Source of the DNA: Excoecaria cochinchinensis
Lineage: Eukaryota > Streptophyta > Magnoliopsida > Malpighiales > Euphorbiaceae
Direction: 5' to 3'
DNA length: 64,000 nt
NCBI GenBank assembly: GCA_947683425.1
Contig: CANTUQ010000070.1
Coordinates: forward strand, 7,643,501-7,707,500
The translations under genes and the position numbers were made by a program. The notes under the pieces are model-generated. The model made no database searches. It was not told where the DNA came from and was given only the letters and a program-made list of their open reading frames with translations. Position 1 is the stretch's first letter, and each line of letters starts with the position of its first letter. Of this stretch, positions 25,252 to 38,061 are shown piece after piece.

Positions 25252-25259
25252 TATAAATA
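25252..25259 (+). promoter_or_regulatory. TATA box of LAC2
   Basis: TATAAATA lies 100 bp before the LAC2 start codon. The same box and leader are conserved upstream of LAC3 at 38062-38069. Confidence 0.8.
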
Positions 25260-25359
25260 GCTGCACAAATGCAACATTAAAATCACATATTGTCAGGGAC
25301 GACTTGAGAACACAATCACACAAAACATAATAATTTTATCTTCAGACAAGCGTTAGAAA

Positions 25360-28300
25360 ATGGGGTTAAGAAAAGAGGGTTTGATATTAGGGTTTTTCAT
25401 TCTGAATGGGCTGCTTCTTTGCACTGCTACGAGCAATGTTCATTATTATAATTTCGTTGTAAGTTTTTCTTTTTCTTTCCCCTTTTTGAATTAGATATTA
25501 TTATTGAGGTTTTTGTTTATAACTCTTGTTAATGTAGTAGTATATTTGAGTTTCGAGGGATCATTTATAGATATATAGATAATTTTAGTTATATTGTGCA
25601 TGAAATTTAAATTATAATTACGAAAAATTATTCTTTTACAATGTCTAGGGAAAAAAAGCTAAATAAAGACACCTGTTTATACTCAAATGCAAACAAAATT
25701 TTAGAAGTCATTGTCCAATTGGGGCTTAATTAATTTAATTATGATAGGTAATTGGGCATAAACTTTTTATTTTACATATGTATTAGGTTTTATTTTGTAA
25801 TGATGATTATTTTTATGGTTGTAGCTGGAAGAGGCAAATTTTACAAGGTTATGTGAAAGTAAGAGTATGCTGACTGTAAATGGGAGTTTTCCTGGACCAA
25901 CAATACAAGTTCGTAAGGGGGATAAGGTTTATGTGAATGTACATAATCAAGGAAACTATGGTGTTACAATTCATTGGTAATCTCTTTCTCTAATAACTAC
26001 TTTTTAAATGTAACATCAAGTTGGAAATAAATTAAATAACAACTTGAGAAATAAAGAAATTAAGAAGAATTATTCAATTCTAGAATAGCTATATTCAATT
26101 AATGCCTCTCTATTCTCGTGCTATACATTTGTTTAAACATGTCAAAATTCAAACAAAGGTGTCTATTAAATCTAAAAGTTATGCTATCTAAAGGAGGTTG
26201 AATATTTACTATTATAATATCATGGAAATTGCTTGTCTATGTTAGATCTATAAAAAAACTCAGGACCAACATAATTAGACTTTTGACATGTGGAAAATAA
26301 TAAAATGACTATTTTTTGTACATGACAAAACATAATCTAGATAAGAAGTATTTGTGTATCAATACCATTAAATAAAATTTATTGATAACGATTGTATATT
26401 TCATTTTTATAATAAGTATTATTTATAAGAAAGACAAAAAAAAAAAAAAATCATAATACAAAATCCTATCGATATTTCAAAAAGTGGTTTGTCTATTTTG
26501 AAAATTATACGTATGTTTTTCTTTCTTTAGTCAAATTCCAACTATAAAGAATATATGACAAGGTATATCATTTTATACTTGCATCTAAACTGGTATTTTT
26601 TTTTTACTATTTAAAAATCATTTGTATACAGTGGATCGAAACAATATTCTGAATTTTGTTTAAGAGAGATATAATATTTAATTACAATTATAAATATTAT
26701 TATAAAAAATCGAATTCAAAATATTTTATATTTTAAACCGAGTTAATAGTAAGAATTTTTAAGTTTGTGTTTCTTAACTACTAAAGAGTTATGATTAACA
26801 TTTGTTCTTAAAAAAAGAGCATACTAAGAACATATGTTATTATTATTAATAAAACAACAGGCATGGAGTGAAGCAGCCAAGAAATCCATGGTCGGATGGT
26901 CCAGAAAACATTACACAATGCCCAATTCAACCGGGAAATAGCTTCACTTACGAAATAATACTTTCAGATGAAGAAGGAACTCTGTGGTGGCATGCTCACA
27001 GTGACTGGTCAAGAGCCACTGTACACGGTGCCTTTATCATTTTGCCAGCTCTTGGCACAACCTATCCATTTCCTAAACCCCATGCCCAACAAACACTTAT
27101 AATTGGTATTTAATCACCCTAATTTTGTGATATAACAAAACAGACATATATTTTTAGTACATTAAGTAATAACTTGATTTATATTGGCAGGATCATGGTT
27201 TAAGGTAGATGTGAAGGCATTAATTGACCAGGCACTTGCAGTTGGAGCTACTCCAAGTCCATCTAATTCTCACACCATTAACGGTCAACCTGGAGATCTC
27301 TTACCATGCTCTAATGGTAAAGCTATAAATATATATACAAAAATTGAGATCTCTAGCACTCTTTAATCGAGTGCTGGCTATCAGATTTAAACTTGTTGGC
27401 TTACTAAATAAATATCTTTTTAAATGAATTATTTAATCTCTATTGCAGCAACTACATTTCGTATGAGGGTGGATCATGGCAAGACCTATCTTCTCCGAAT
27501 AATCAATGCAGTGATGAACGAAGAACAATTCTTTGGAATAGCAAACCACAGTCTTACAGTTGTAGGACAGGATGGTGCATACATAAAACCTATAAAAACA
27601 AACTATATAATGATAACTCCAGGCCAAACAATGGACATTTTGGTGACAGCAAACCAAGCTCCTAGCTACTATTACATGGCAGCCTCTCCTTTCTTTGATA
27701 GCATTGTTGGATTTGATAACACAACAGCTACAGCAATTCTCCAATATAAGGGCAATTTCAGTCGCCCATCTTCTATCCCATTCCCGACCCTACCAAGTAT
27801 TCCTGATGAGACTGCTGCTAATAATTTTACTAGTCGGTTAAGGAGCTTAGCCACCAAAAATCACCCTATCAATGTCCCTAAAAATATCAATCAACATCTT
27901 TATATAACAATTGCTATCAACCAAATCCCTTGCCCTGCTAATCAAACATGTTTAGGACCAAATGGTAACATAATTTCTGCTAGCTTGAACAATGTCAGTT
28001 TTGCTACCCCTAGCATTGATATCCTCGAAGCCTATTACAGGTATTTTCCTTCTTTCTTTTACAAGTATTAGCAATGGGATTTAAGCATTAAGCAACGGAT
28101 TTTTCTGCGACTTTTGTAGTGCATGAATCTTTTCATAGATCAAACCGACATTATAATAAAATTTAGATAGGTAATTATGAATCTGATGGTTATGCAGGAG
28201 CTTGAATGGGGTATTTACGAAAGATTTTCCAAGTTTTCCTGAACATTTTTTTAACTTCTCCGGAGCAACGAATATTAATGTGTTTACAGCAAGAGGAACA

Positions 28301-28778
28301 AAGGTGAAGATGCTGAATTATATGGATGCAGTGGAGATAGTTTTCCAAGGAACTAACATTGGTGCTGCGGAGAATCATCCCATGCATCTTCATGGTTATA
28401 GTTTCTATGTAGTTGGATCTGGTTCAGGAAATTTCAACAATGTCACAGATCCTAAGTCTTTCAATTTGATCGATCCACCAGAAGTTAACACTGTTGGTGT
28501 TCCTAAGAATGGATGGGTTGCCATCAGGTTCTTTGCTGATAATCCAGGTAATTACTTCTATTAATTCTCCACTTTTTTCTAACCATTTTATTGATTTGTG
28601 AAAAACTATGAATCTAAAGACATAAATATTGTGAATTTCAGGGGTATGGTTCATCCACTGTCACTTGGAGAGGCATGCAAGTTGGGGAATGGATACTGTT
28701 CTAATTGTGAAGAATGGAAAAACTAAGGCAGAAACTCTGCGCCCTCGCCCTTCACATATGCCACCTTGTTCTCCTTAA
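25360..28778 (+). CDS. Laccase LAC2, complete gene (7 exons, 566 aa)
   Basis: Exons are 25360-25458, 25825-25976, 26861-27105, 27191-27316, 27449-28040, 28198-28547 and 28642-28778. All introns are GT-AG and the summed frame is open (1701 nt). The start ATG is followed by a hydrophobic signal peptide (about residues 1-25), so the enzyme should enter the secretory pathway. Three cupredoxin domains are covered. Copper ligands are present at H83 and H85 (HWHG), H128 and H130 (WWHAHS), H465, H468 and H470 (HPMHLHG), and H527, C528, H529 and H533, with axial M538 in HCHLERHASWGM. Several N-glycosylation sequons (NFT, NGS, NIT, NTT, NFS) are visible. Length is normal for plant laccases. Oxidation of phenolics such as monolignols or flavonoids is the family role; the Met axial ligand suggests a LAC14/15-like type. 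A polyadenylation signal AATAAA is at 28835-28840. Confidence 0.95.
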
Positions 28779-29121
28779 GCCCGTCTCTGATGCATTGTTA
28801 AGTTTATATATGTTCCCATTCTTAATGAAAAAAAAATAAAAATTCAATGTGGCAATTATTCAATTGAATTTGTTTTCTTGCAACTGCAATATCCTTAGCT
28901 ATAGTACTTTGATTTGTTCCTCTTCAAATTGTACCAATAATTCTCTCATAGGATATTTGATTTGTAGAAGTGATTGAATAACAACCCCTTTCGTATTGTT
29001 CTCTTTTTCTTTGCAACCTTTATTAATGTTCTTTTTTTTTTTTCCTTTTTTCATAAGAAATTTAAAAATTTCTGGTGCTGTTTTAATAAATTGAAATATT
29101 TCAATAGGGAACATGTGCGCG

Positions 29122-29167
<46 letters not shown>

Positions 29168-29468
29168 AACACTAAAATATTCAAGGAATGTTCTAATTTG
29201 CTAAGCCTATTTTTAATGTTTCATATATTTAAGCTTATTTACTGTTCAAGAATTTATTTATATTTTAATTTAAATATTTAACTATTTAATTTTATTATTA
29301 ATTAATAACAAAGAGATAATAATAATAATTACGTTCTTGCAATTGGAGTTGAACTGGTCGCCGGAACAACATTATAATATTTTTCTTCCCAAAAAGGACC
29401 TTTATTTGCTAAAACAATTTTACTATTTTCTTTACTAAAATTCGAAATCCTTTATCCTTTATTTCTGC
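28779..29468. other. LAC2 3' flank
   Basis: This is the 3' UTR and AT-rich flank, homologous to sequence split by the gypsy element downstream of LAC3. No further gene was recognised. Confidence 0.7.
29124..29164. repeat. (TA)n microsatellite
   Basis: A TA run follows an alternating GCGCGCACA stretch in the LAC2 3' flank. Confidence 0.9.
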
Positions 29469-30587
29469 ATCTATTGCCATTCCTATCTAAAGCCCCCTTC
29501 ATGCATTATTTAGGTCTGTCCTTGTCTACAATATATATATATACCAACCATCTATTGGGATAATTCTAAAACATGTGTTAATTAAATTGTTCGTTGCTCG
29601 TAGACAAAAGAAAATCCAACAGAAGGAGAAAAACACAAGAATATCGCATGCACAGCTTTTAAGTATAATTTCCATATTTTTATTCATAATCATCAGCAGC
29701 CGTCTTTTTTGTTTCTTTTATAACTGTTTTATTTTTAGCTAAGGAGCCATCTCATTATTTATTATGGGATATATAGATTAATGTGGGCACATGTTTTGTA
29801 TGTAGCCAGTGATGGATCGAAGCTAGGATCTCATATTTGCCGACACTAACTCCACAAGTAAAAGTTTTTGGACCATTTAACATTAATTAATTCAGATTAT
29901 ATAATAAGTCATTTTCTAAACATCCCAATTAAATATATATTTGAACCTAATCACTTCAGAATTAGAAACAGTTTTGTCTTGATTCGTCCATTTTCTAAAC
30001 ATCCCTTTTGTTTCTTGATTCGTCCATATATAATTTTGTCTTCAGCCTATTCATTCTTCTTGGTCCATATCCTTGCATATAGCGATTAGGGAAATTTATG
30101 GATTAATTTAATTTTTTAATTCCAATTTGATATATATATATATATATATCCCGCATCGCACGAGGAAAAAATAGCAATTATAGAATAGAATAAGATACCA
30201 TAATTGTGGCATTATCTCTAAAACTAAAATTATTATGAATTTGAAAAGATGTGGTCAAACACAAATCATGAGAAAAACGTAATACGATTAGGAAAAAAAA
30301 ATGATAATAATAATAAAAAAATTCAACCTTCTACGTACTCTGGCAATAATGATTAAGCCAGTCTGGTGATAATTGACAAATCATGAACGTACTAATTATT
30401 ATAATATATAATAGCCGGACAGAATCAAAAAGTATCGCCTTGATTTTTTTTTTTTTTTTGTTGATATAGAAAACACGCTCCAACAATTAAGTAATCACAT
30501 TTTTCTCAGCTTTGGTTGTTGAAATTAATTACCCAAGGAATTTCGAGGTTTGAAATTTCCTATTGAAACACTTAGTGGAATTAAGTT

Positions 30588-30783
30588 TTTTTTTTTTTTA
30601 TAAGCTGATGGTATTTTTATAAGGAATCAAAAAGGCAGAATTACATAATGACAAGTATATATGTCTACTATCTACTGACCAAAAATCAAAGGGAAAACAG
30701 CCACCAACCAAGAACAGGGTAGAGTAATCCCACAAACAGGGCATCAATTATGACCCCAACCATTCCACCGCCATACACAACCT
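30588..30783 (-). mobile_element. 5'-truncated LINE fragment
   Basis: The insert starts with a T run (poly-A on the minus strand) and contains only about 180 bp of other sequence. It is flanked by an 11-bp duplication GGAATTAAGTT (30577-30587, 30784-30794). LAC2's upstream region holds the empty site near 24460. The minus-strand text before the poly-A, with TTGTAATTCTGCC-like words, resembles plant L1-type 3' ends. The family is an inference; the target-primed insertion is directly visible. Confidence 0.75.
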
Positions 30784-31357
30784 GGAATTAAGTTATTAAT
30801 TACGATAAACCTGAGTCTTAATTACTATGTGAAAGTATCCATAGACAAAGATCAAATTTATTAGTTGTTCAAGTTTAATAATCCCATGGTTTTCTTGAGG
30901 TTTAATATGCAATTTACCTCTTCAACTTTTATTTATTTCCAAATATCGTCCCTCCAACTTATAAGTTTACCAGTTAAATATCTAAAATTAATTATTAACA
31001 CAAAAATAAACACTTTTTTGTAACTAATGGTTATGCACGCAGTTTAATCGTGTAATGTGGCTGACTTGTCACTTTTAACTAATGATAAAATGACACATAA
31101 ATTAAAAAATAATCAACTTAAATTTACAGATCTACCATTCTCTCTCTTTCCCCTCTCTTTCTCTCTTCCCTTTCTCTCTCGCTTTTTGTTTCTCTCTTCC
31201 CTCTCTCTCTCCAATGGTAGCTCTAGCAAGCATGGTGTGGTATGCTTACTGTGCCACCACTCCAGCCACCATGCCGTCACAGCAGCCAGCCCACGCCGAC
31301 GCTGCATCGCTCCGACACCCATCAGCCACTGCGCTAATAGCTCTTCCACCAACAGCC

Positions 31358-31983
31358 TGTTATGACTGCCAAACATTACTTAACTCCACATTATTATGAT
31401 ATTGTCCGCTTTGGGCCAACCCCGCACGAATTTGTTTTTGTGTTCCTCCCAAAAGGCCTCATACTAATGGAGTTAAGTGAACACTTTATATTCAAGGTGT
31501 TTCTCCCTTAATTTTTCAATGTGGGACTTGGGTTGTACCCCAATAATTCTACCCTCAAACTAAGGACCACATAGTTTATGTCCTCCCCTCGAACGATAAT
31601 CTAGTTAATTTATCAAATCATCCTGCACCGCTGTTATCAACCAACGGGACACGCCGCCTGACCACCACAATATTAAGAAGACTTTCGACACAAGATAGCA
31701 AACACGAATCTCCAATCGCGAGGTCGTACACAGGGCCTCCACACAACGCAGTCCATTATTTCGGACCGTCTCCAAACCATGGCTCTGATATCACTTGTTA
31801 GGACTGCCAAACATTACTTAACTCCACATTAGTATGATATCGTCCGCTTTGGACCAAACCCGCACGGATTTATTTTTGGGTTCCTCCCAAAAGGCCTCAC
31901 ACTAATGGAGTTAGGTGAATACTTTATATTTAAGGTGTTTCTCTCTTAATTTTTCAATGTGGGACTTGGGTTGTACCCTAACA
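31358..31983 (-). mobile_element. TRIM 2 (miniature LTR retroelement)
   Basis: Two 188-bp terminal repeats (31358-31545 and 31796-31983) enclose 250 bp. A purine tract (minus-strand GTTTGAGGGTAGAAT) lies next to the left LTR and a tRNA-Met primer site with one change (TGATATCAGAGCC) next to the right LTR. A 5-bp duplication CAGCC flanks it (31353-31357, 31984-31988). It has no coding capacity. Confidence 0.93.
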
Positions 31984-32241
31984 CAGCCGTCTTCCCCATC
32001 TAGTGACAACGTAGCGTAGGAAGACGATGCCTCTACTAGAGAGGATACAGATCCAGCAACGTAACACCTCCATCATACGATGATTCTCTGTTTTTTTTTG
32101 GTGGATAAATATGGTTTTAGATGAAAAAATTGGAATCTTCATAGAGCTCTGTTCCTATATATGAGCTTGTTGGCGTGTTAGTTTTAGTTAGATTGGAAAT
32201 TGGTTTTTTCTATTTGATGAATTTTGTAACTGTTTTCTTTC

Positions 32242-32441
32242 TGAAGAAATTCAGAGTAGGATTTCTTAGCTTTTCATTAACACATATAACATGTATTTAT
32301 ACAAGAATTAGTTTACTAAAGTCAGAAATAATAGCTCCTAAATTAGCTCCTACAGATCTGCTCCTACAGCTAATATCACTCACCATTTTCAACATAACAG
32401 CTCATAGGGCTGACTAACAATTCAACTAACAATATTCAACA
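32242..32441 (-). repeat. Copia B 3' LTR
   Basis: 200 bp, TGAAG...CAACA. It contains a 14-bp tandem repeat of GCTCCTACAGATCT type that is absent from the other LTR. Confidence 0.95.
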
Positions 32442-32448
32442 CTCCCCC

Positions 32449-35400
32449 TCAAGTTGGTGCAAAAATATTACACATGCCCAACTTACAGACTATGGTATGA
32501 AAAGTTCGACTATTGAGTCCTTTTATGAAAATATCAGCTGACTGTTTATCTGACTTCACATGGAATAAACTCAAGATCCCTTCAGCCAACTTTTCTTTGA
32601 TGAAATGTCGATCAATTTCAATGTGCTTCGTCCGGTCATGCTGAACAGGATTATGAGCTATACTGATAGCGGCTTTATTGTCACAATATAAGGATAGTCT
32701 TCTTCCTTCAAATAGTCTCAATTCTTCTAGTAGCTTTCTCAGCCAAAGAAGTTCACAAACACCTTGAGCCATAGCCCTGTATTCTGCTTCAGCACTCGAT
32801 CTTGCAACCACACTTTGCTTCTTACTTCTCCAAGTAACTAAGTTCCCTCCTACAAGAGTACAATATCCTGATGTAGATCGTCGGTCATTTAAAGATCCAG
32901 CCCAATCTGCATCTGTAAAAGCTTCTATATGGAGGTGACCATGTTTGGAGAAAAGAAGACCCTTTCCTGGGGCAGACTTCAAATACCGCAAAATTCGAAA
33001 GACAGCTTGCATGTGAGAGTCTCGTGGATCATGCATGAATTGACTCGCCAAGCTCACTGAGTAGGCTATGTCTGGCCTAGTATGTGAGAGATAAATGAGT
33101 CTCCCAACTAACCTTTGGTATCTCTCTTTATCCACTGGTTTTCCAACTTCTGATTGTAACTTGTGATTGCTCTCAATAGGCGTGTCTGCCGGTTTGCATC
33201 CTAGCATACCGGTCTCATCCAAGAGATCTAAGATGTATTTTCTCTGAGAAATGAAGATTCCTTTAGTTGATCTGGCAACTTTAATTCCCAAGAAATATCG
33301 TAACTATCCGAGATCCTTTATCTCAAATTCCTGAGCTAAAAGTTTTTTCAGGCGAGCCATTTCTTCTTTATCATCCCCTGTCATCACTATATCATCAACA
33401 TAAACTATAAGAAGAGTGATTTTACCCTTGGAGTGTCTCATAAAGAGGGTATGATCAGCATTACTCTGTTGATAACCAAAAGAAATCATTACTTTGCTAA
33501 ATCTGTCAAACCAAGCTCTTGGAGACTGTTTCAATCCATACAAGGCTTTCTTCAATCTGCACACCTTTCCTTTAGTTCTTTCATCATTAAAACCAGGAGG
33601 TATCTCCATGTAAACTTCTTCTTCCAGGTCTCCATGGAGGAATGTATTCCTCACATCAAATTGCTGCAAATCCCAATCTAAATTAGCTGCACAAGATAGC
33701 AAGATTCTGATTATATTCATTTTTGCAACAGGTGCAAATGTCTCCTGGTAATCAACTCCGTAAGTCTGAGTGAATCCCTTTGCCACTAGTCTGGCTTTAA
33801 ATCTTTCAACTGAACTATCGGGTTTGTGTTTTATTGTGAACACCCATTTACAACCAACTAACTTCTTATTTGGAGAGTCAACAAGTTCCCAGGTGTCATT
33901 TTTTGAGAGAGCCTTCATTTCTTCTACCATAGCTTCTTGCCACTTTGGATCCATGATAGCTTCCCTCCAATCCTGTGGAATAGACATAGAGGAAAGAGAC
34001 AAGACAAAGGCTCTATAGGAGGGAGACAGATGATCATAAGAGATAAAGTTAGAAATGGAATGTTTTGTACAAGACCTGACTCCTTTTCTTTGAGCAATAG
34101 GCAAATTTAAATCAGGATCAGAAAATAACTCACCCGAAGATTTTGGCAGTGTAGAGTGCATGATAGCTTCTTCAGGCCTATTCTTTCTCGAGTATCTCAA
34201 CAAATCAGGTCTATCTAAATGACCAACAACATTCTGCTCCCCCTGATCATCAACATTCTGCTCCCCCTGAACATTAACAATATTATCATCCTGAATAATA
34301 TCATGAGTTACCACAGGTTCATGAGCCACCATCACCACTTCTTCACTACTCTCCCCTTGAAGAGGTGATTGAGCAATACCAAAATAAGATTCAGACTCCC
34401 GAAAGGTAACATCCATACTGACATAAAATTTCCTAGATGGGGGGTGGTAACACTTATATCCCTTTTGAGTTGATGAATACCCAATGAACACACATTTTAT
34501 CGCTCTTGGATCTAATTTCCCAACATTCCTAGTATGGACAAAGCAAACACACCCAAATATTTTTGGTGGAACAGTATAATGAGTTTTCCCAGTTAAAATC
34601 TCTAAAGGAGTCCTAAAATTAAGAGCTTTGAGAGGCATTCTATTAATAAGATAGGCAGCTACTAGTATTGCATCCCCCCAATATGGCTTTGGAACATTCA
34701 TAGTAAATATAAGAGATCTAGCAACTTCCAATAAATGCCTATTTTTCCTTTCAGCCACTCCATTTTGAGCACTAGTATAAGGACAACTAGTTTGGTGAAT
34801 AATCCCTTGAGATTCTAAATAAGTTCCAAATCTACTATCCATATATTCTGTCCCATTATCAGTTCTTAAAACCTTTATTTTAGCATCAAACTGAGTGTCG
34901 ACCATTTTATGAAAAGATTGAAAACAAGAGAAAACCTCATTTTTTGTTTTAATCAAATATACCCAAGTCATTCTGGTGTAACAATCAATAAAGGTAACAA
35001 ACCATCGATTTTCAGTCAAAGAGGGTGTCTGTGTGGGACCCCAAACATCAGAATGGACAAGCATAAAAGGGACAGCTGTTTTATTGTCACTCAAAGGATA
35101 AGAATTTTTTGTATGTTTCGCATACTCACAAGCATCACAAGATAAAAACTCAAACCTAGTTTTAGAAAATAAATTTGGATATAGTTTTTCTAAAACAAAA
35201 AAGGATGGATGTCCTAATCTCCTATGCCATTGTATTATTTCCTAATTGACATCCTTATGCCCTCCAAACAAAGCTAGGCCTTGACAGTGGTCCATCATGT
35301 ATAAGCCATCATGCTCTCTGCCACTACCAATCATCTTCCCTGTTTGAAGGTCCTGAAAAATACAATAATCAGGAAAAAATTCAACTTTACAGTTTAGAGA

Positions 35401-36665
35401 TTTAGTGATAGCACTGATAGATAAAAGATTGACAGGAAATTGAGGAACATGAAGAACAGAAGACAATTTAATGTTTGGAGTACAGACAATGGAACCTGTC
35501 CCAGAAATAGGAGTAAATGACCCATCAGCTACCCTGACATTATCCTTTTTTAGACAGGGAGAATAGTTAATAAAGCCTTTAGAAGTGCCTGTCATATGTC
35601 TATTCGCACCATAATCAAAATCCAAGAGTCAAGATGAGCAAGTGTGTTACCTGTTTGAACGGAGTTCGAGGTAGCACTGGATGAAAGATTCAGCTGTGAC
35701 ATAAGGCGTCTGAAATTTTGAACTTCTTCAGATGAGAGACTTCCAACTGGAGCTATCTCCTTAGATGATTCGGCTGCTTCTGACATATTCGCTTGAGCTC
35801 TAGTTGTATTGATTCTTCTTCCCCCACGACCTCTAGTAGGTCTTCCATGTAGCTTCCAGCAAGTTTCTTTAGTATGCCTTGGTTTACCACAGTAATCACA
35901 GTGTAAATGATCTTTATCAGAAAGAGTACCTTTTGGTTGATCAAGAGAGATATGGGCAGTTAAGCCTGACTTCTCAATAGGTGCAGTATAAAGCATAGCA
36001 CTTCTTCTGGTCTCTTCTTGCTGGATTAAAGAATGTGCCTCCTCAAGAGAAGGAAATGGAGTCTTGCCAATAACTTGAACTCGCACTTGATCAAATTCAG
36101 GATTTAGACCAGCTAAAAAATCATAAACCCTTTCCTTTTCAATCATATTTTGAATCAGTACCGCATCATCAACACATTTTGCTTGAAAATTCTGATAGTA
36201 ATCCAGTTCCTGCCATAAACTACCCAGCTCAGAAAAATAATCTAAAACAGTAAGATCACCTTGTTTTGTACCATGAACTTTGTTCCTAAGTTCAAAGATC
36301 CGAGCATCATTTCCCATTCGAGAATAGGTGGTTTTTGCAGCCTTCCATATTTTTTCTGCAGTATCAAGCAGTAAATACTGTCTAGAAATTTTAGGATGCA
36401 TAGAATTTAGGAGCTAAGACATAACTAGTGAATTATCTGAATCCCATTGACTAAAAATAGGATCGGTGGTAGACGGTGGTTTTTTACTTCCATTAATATA
36501 AGCCTGCAATCTTCTAGCCTTAATCGACAACAAACATGACCTAGACCAGGCTAAATAAGTACTGCTCCCGTCCAATTTAACTGGACTAATTTGAAAATGT
36601 GGACTATCATTAATTGGATAATATTTCTCTACTTTATCCTTAGTATTCGACATAATGGAGGCCAA
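32449..36665 (-). pseudogene. Copia B gag-pol, nearly intact with four lesions
   Basis: The full Copia order is present on the minus strand. Gag is at 36414-36665 and 35592-36401, with a CCHC knuckle CDYCGKPRHTKETC. Protease and GAG-pre-integrase are at 35242-35625. Integrase is in 33304-35094 (HSDVWGP, RTDNGTEY), followed by reverse transcriptase (WVFTIKHK, FDVRNTFLHGDLEEEVYME, YVDDIVMTG). RNase H is at 32449-33291 (TDADWAGSLNDRRSTSGY, KHIEIDRHFI). Four interruptions are seen: amber TAG at 36414-36416, a one-base frameshift near 35606 at the protease active site, TAG at 35242-35244 and TAG at 33304-33306. The remaining catalytic motifs look normal. Confidence 0.93.
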
Positions 36666-37273
36666 AAAATAATACCACGAACTAACAGAAATCCAACAAA
36701 TTGAAGCACAGAACCTGTCACTTTGGACTTAGAAACCAAGGAAGTCGGAAGTCGCCGGAGATCAGTGGGTTAGAGGCGGAACAGGCCGGCGAGTCGATCG
36801 GAGCAAAAAACGGCGACAAAAGGTGGCCGGAGGACTGTTCACGCGCTTCACGCGCCGGCGAGTGAACAGTACTCAGAATAGAAGAAGCGGCGCGTGTACT
36901 CACGCGCAGAGTCTGACGTCGCCGGAGATCAGTGTACCGGCCGAACTTGTCCTCGCGCTTCTTCCGGTAAGGGCGGTGTCATCTGAAGAGGGCCGGAACA
37001 GTTTCCGGTTTACAGCTACCAAGAAACGCCAAGAACAGTGGTCTTCAGCAGCGCGTGTACTCACGTGAGTGGTCGGAGGACGCCGAAAATCAGAACACTG
37101 GCCGGAAATCAAGTGATCTTCCTTCTGGTGTGACTGTGTCGCTTATAGAGGGAGATAACTAACCTCTTTGATTTGTCCAGTTTACTGGAATTCTGGAATT
37201 CTGAAAAAAACTGAAAAAACACGTACTGCAGGGAGATACCTCAACCTTCAAGGGCAATATTGCTCTGATACCA

Positions 37274-37459
37274 TGAAGAAATTCAGAGTAGGATTTCTTA
37301 GCTTTTCATTAACACATATAACATGTATTTATACAAGAATTAGTTTACTAAAGTCAGAAATAATAGCTCCTAAATTAGCTCCTACAGCTAATATCACTCA
37401 CCATTTTCAACATAACAGCTCATAGGGCTGACTAACAATTCAACTAACAATATTCAACA
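37274..37459 (-). repeat. Copia B 5' LTR
   Basis: 186 bp, identical to the left LTR apart from lacking the 14-bp tandem repeat. Confidence 0.95.
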
Positions 37460-38061
37460 CTTTCTTTTTCTTTTTTGTAGATTTCATGTTTTCCAATTAC
37501 CAGGAAATGTACATTTCATTGAGATTTAATGAAAAATCAGCTATTTTTTCTTCTAATTGTTTTTCTTCAATGAATGTATTTTTACTTCAAAAATTTTAGG
37601 AGTTGGTCAGCCACTGTTTGCAAAGTGCAGATCTCAGGGATGGTGGTGGTGGTGGCACATGTAGGGCACGTGTGAGACTCTAATACTATTTCTGCACATA
37701 ATGGTTCGTGCTTCTTCAACGCGTGTAAATCATATTCCCATGCCACATCACTCACTTTCGTGACATATGTATTGTATAGTCAGCAACAAGCATTTATGAG
37801 TATCTTTATAATCAACTTTAAATATTTAACTGAATAACTTGCAAGTTAGAGGGGCGGCATGGCAAATGAGTGCAAGTTGAAGGGTCAAATTGTATATTAA
37901 GTCTTTTCTTTATTCTATTTTGACTAATTCATTTATTTAAAGAATATATTATTTATTTCTGGTAGCATGTAAGGTTTGCATTTTTGAATGTTTATATAAT
38001 GAGAAATATTAAAATAAATAAATGGCCATGTAAAGCAACCTAAAAATAAAGGTTTTTCTCC

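Larger units (their letters stand above)
20815..29474. repeat. Laccase segmental duplication, unit 1
   Basis: This unit, containing LAC2, is repeated head-to-tail at 29469-60733 containing LAC3. Matching landmarks are the block near 20821-20880 with 29476-29540, the TATA box and leader, all seven laccase exons and their introns, and the 3' flank (29200-29460 with 60490-60725). The unit starts at ATCAAT (20815-20820). The unit junction reads ATCTAT (29469-29474) and the far end again ATCAAT (60728-60733). Confidence 0.9.
32242..37459 (-). mobile_element. Copia LTR retrotransposon B, recent but defective
   Basis: LTRs are at 32242-32441 and 37274-37459, flanked by a CTTTC duplication (32237-32241, 37460-37464). 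By eye the LTRs are identical except for one 14-bp tandem duplication in the left copy. A tRNA-Met primer site (minus TGGTATCAGAGCA) abuts the right LTR at 37261-37273, and a polypurine tract (GAGGGGGAG on the minus strand) abuts the left LTR at 32442. The leader between primer site and gag (36666-37260) is GC-rich and contains the repeat GTCGCCGGAGATCAGTG twice (36751 and 36918). Confidence 0.96.
30897..37903. mobile_element. Mutator-like TIR element with nested TRIM 2 and Copia B
   Basis: The left end (GAGGTTTAATATGCAATTT...CTTCAACTT) matches the reverse complement of the right end (GACTTAATATACAATTT...CTTCAACTT) over about 30 bp. LAC2's upstream region lacks the whole block, and both flanks carry TTTTCTT. 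Removing TRIM 2 and Copia B leaves about 1.15 kb: 30897-31357, 31984-32241 and 37465-37903. That includes a CT-rich stretch, a short serine/histidine-rich open segment near 31210-31357, and a GGT repeat near 37640. No transposase was recognised. The right end lies about 160 bp before the LAC3 TATA box. Confidence 0.75.

Noticed and set aside
25114..25323. Minus-strand frame over the LAC2 promoter
   Set aside because: It overlaps the conserved TATA box and leader of LAC2 and has no domain.
27433..27744. Antisense open frame over LAC2 exon 5 (also at 50401-50712 in LAC3)
   Set aside because: It is conserved only because the sense strand encodes laccase. The cysteine/histidine-rich product is a mirror of the exon.
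31057..31399. Open frames near the CT-rich part of the Mutator-like element as a host gene
   Set aside because: Serine/histidine/alanine-rich and compositionally biased, interrupted by TRIM 2, with no recognised domain.
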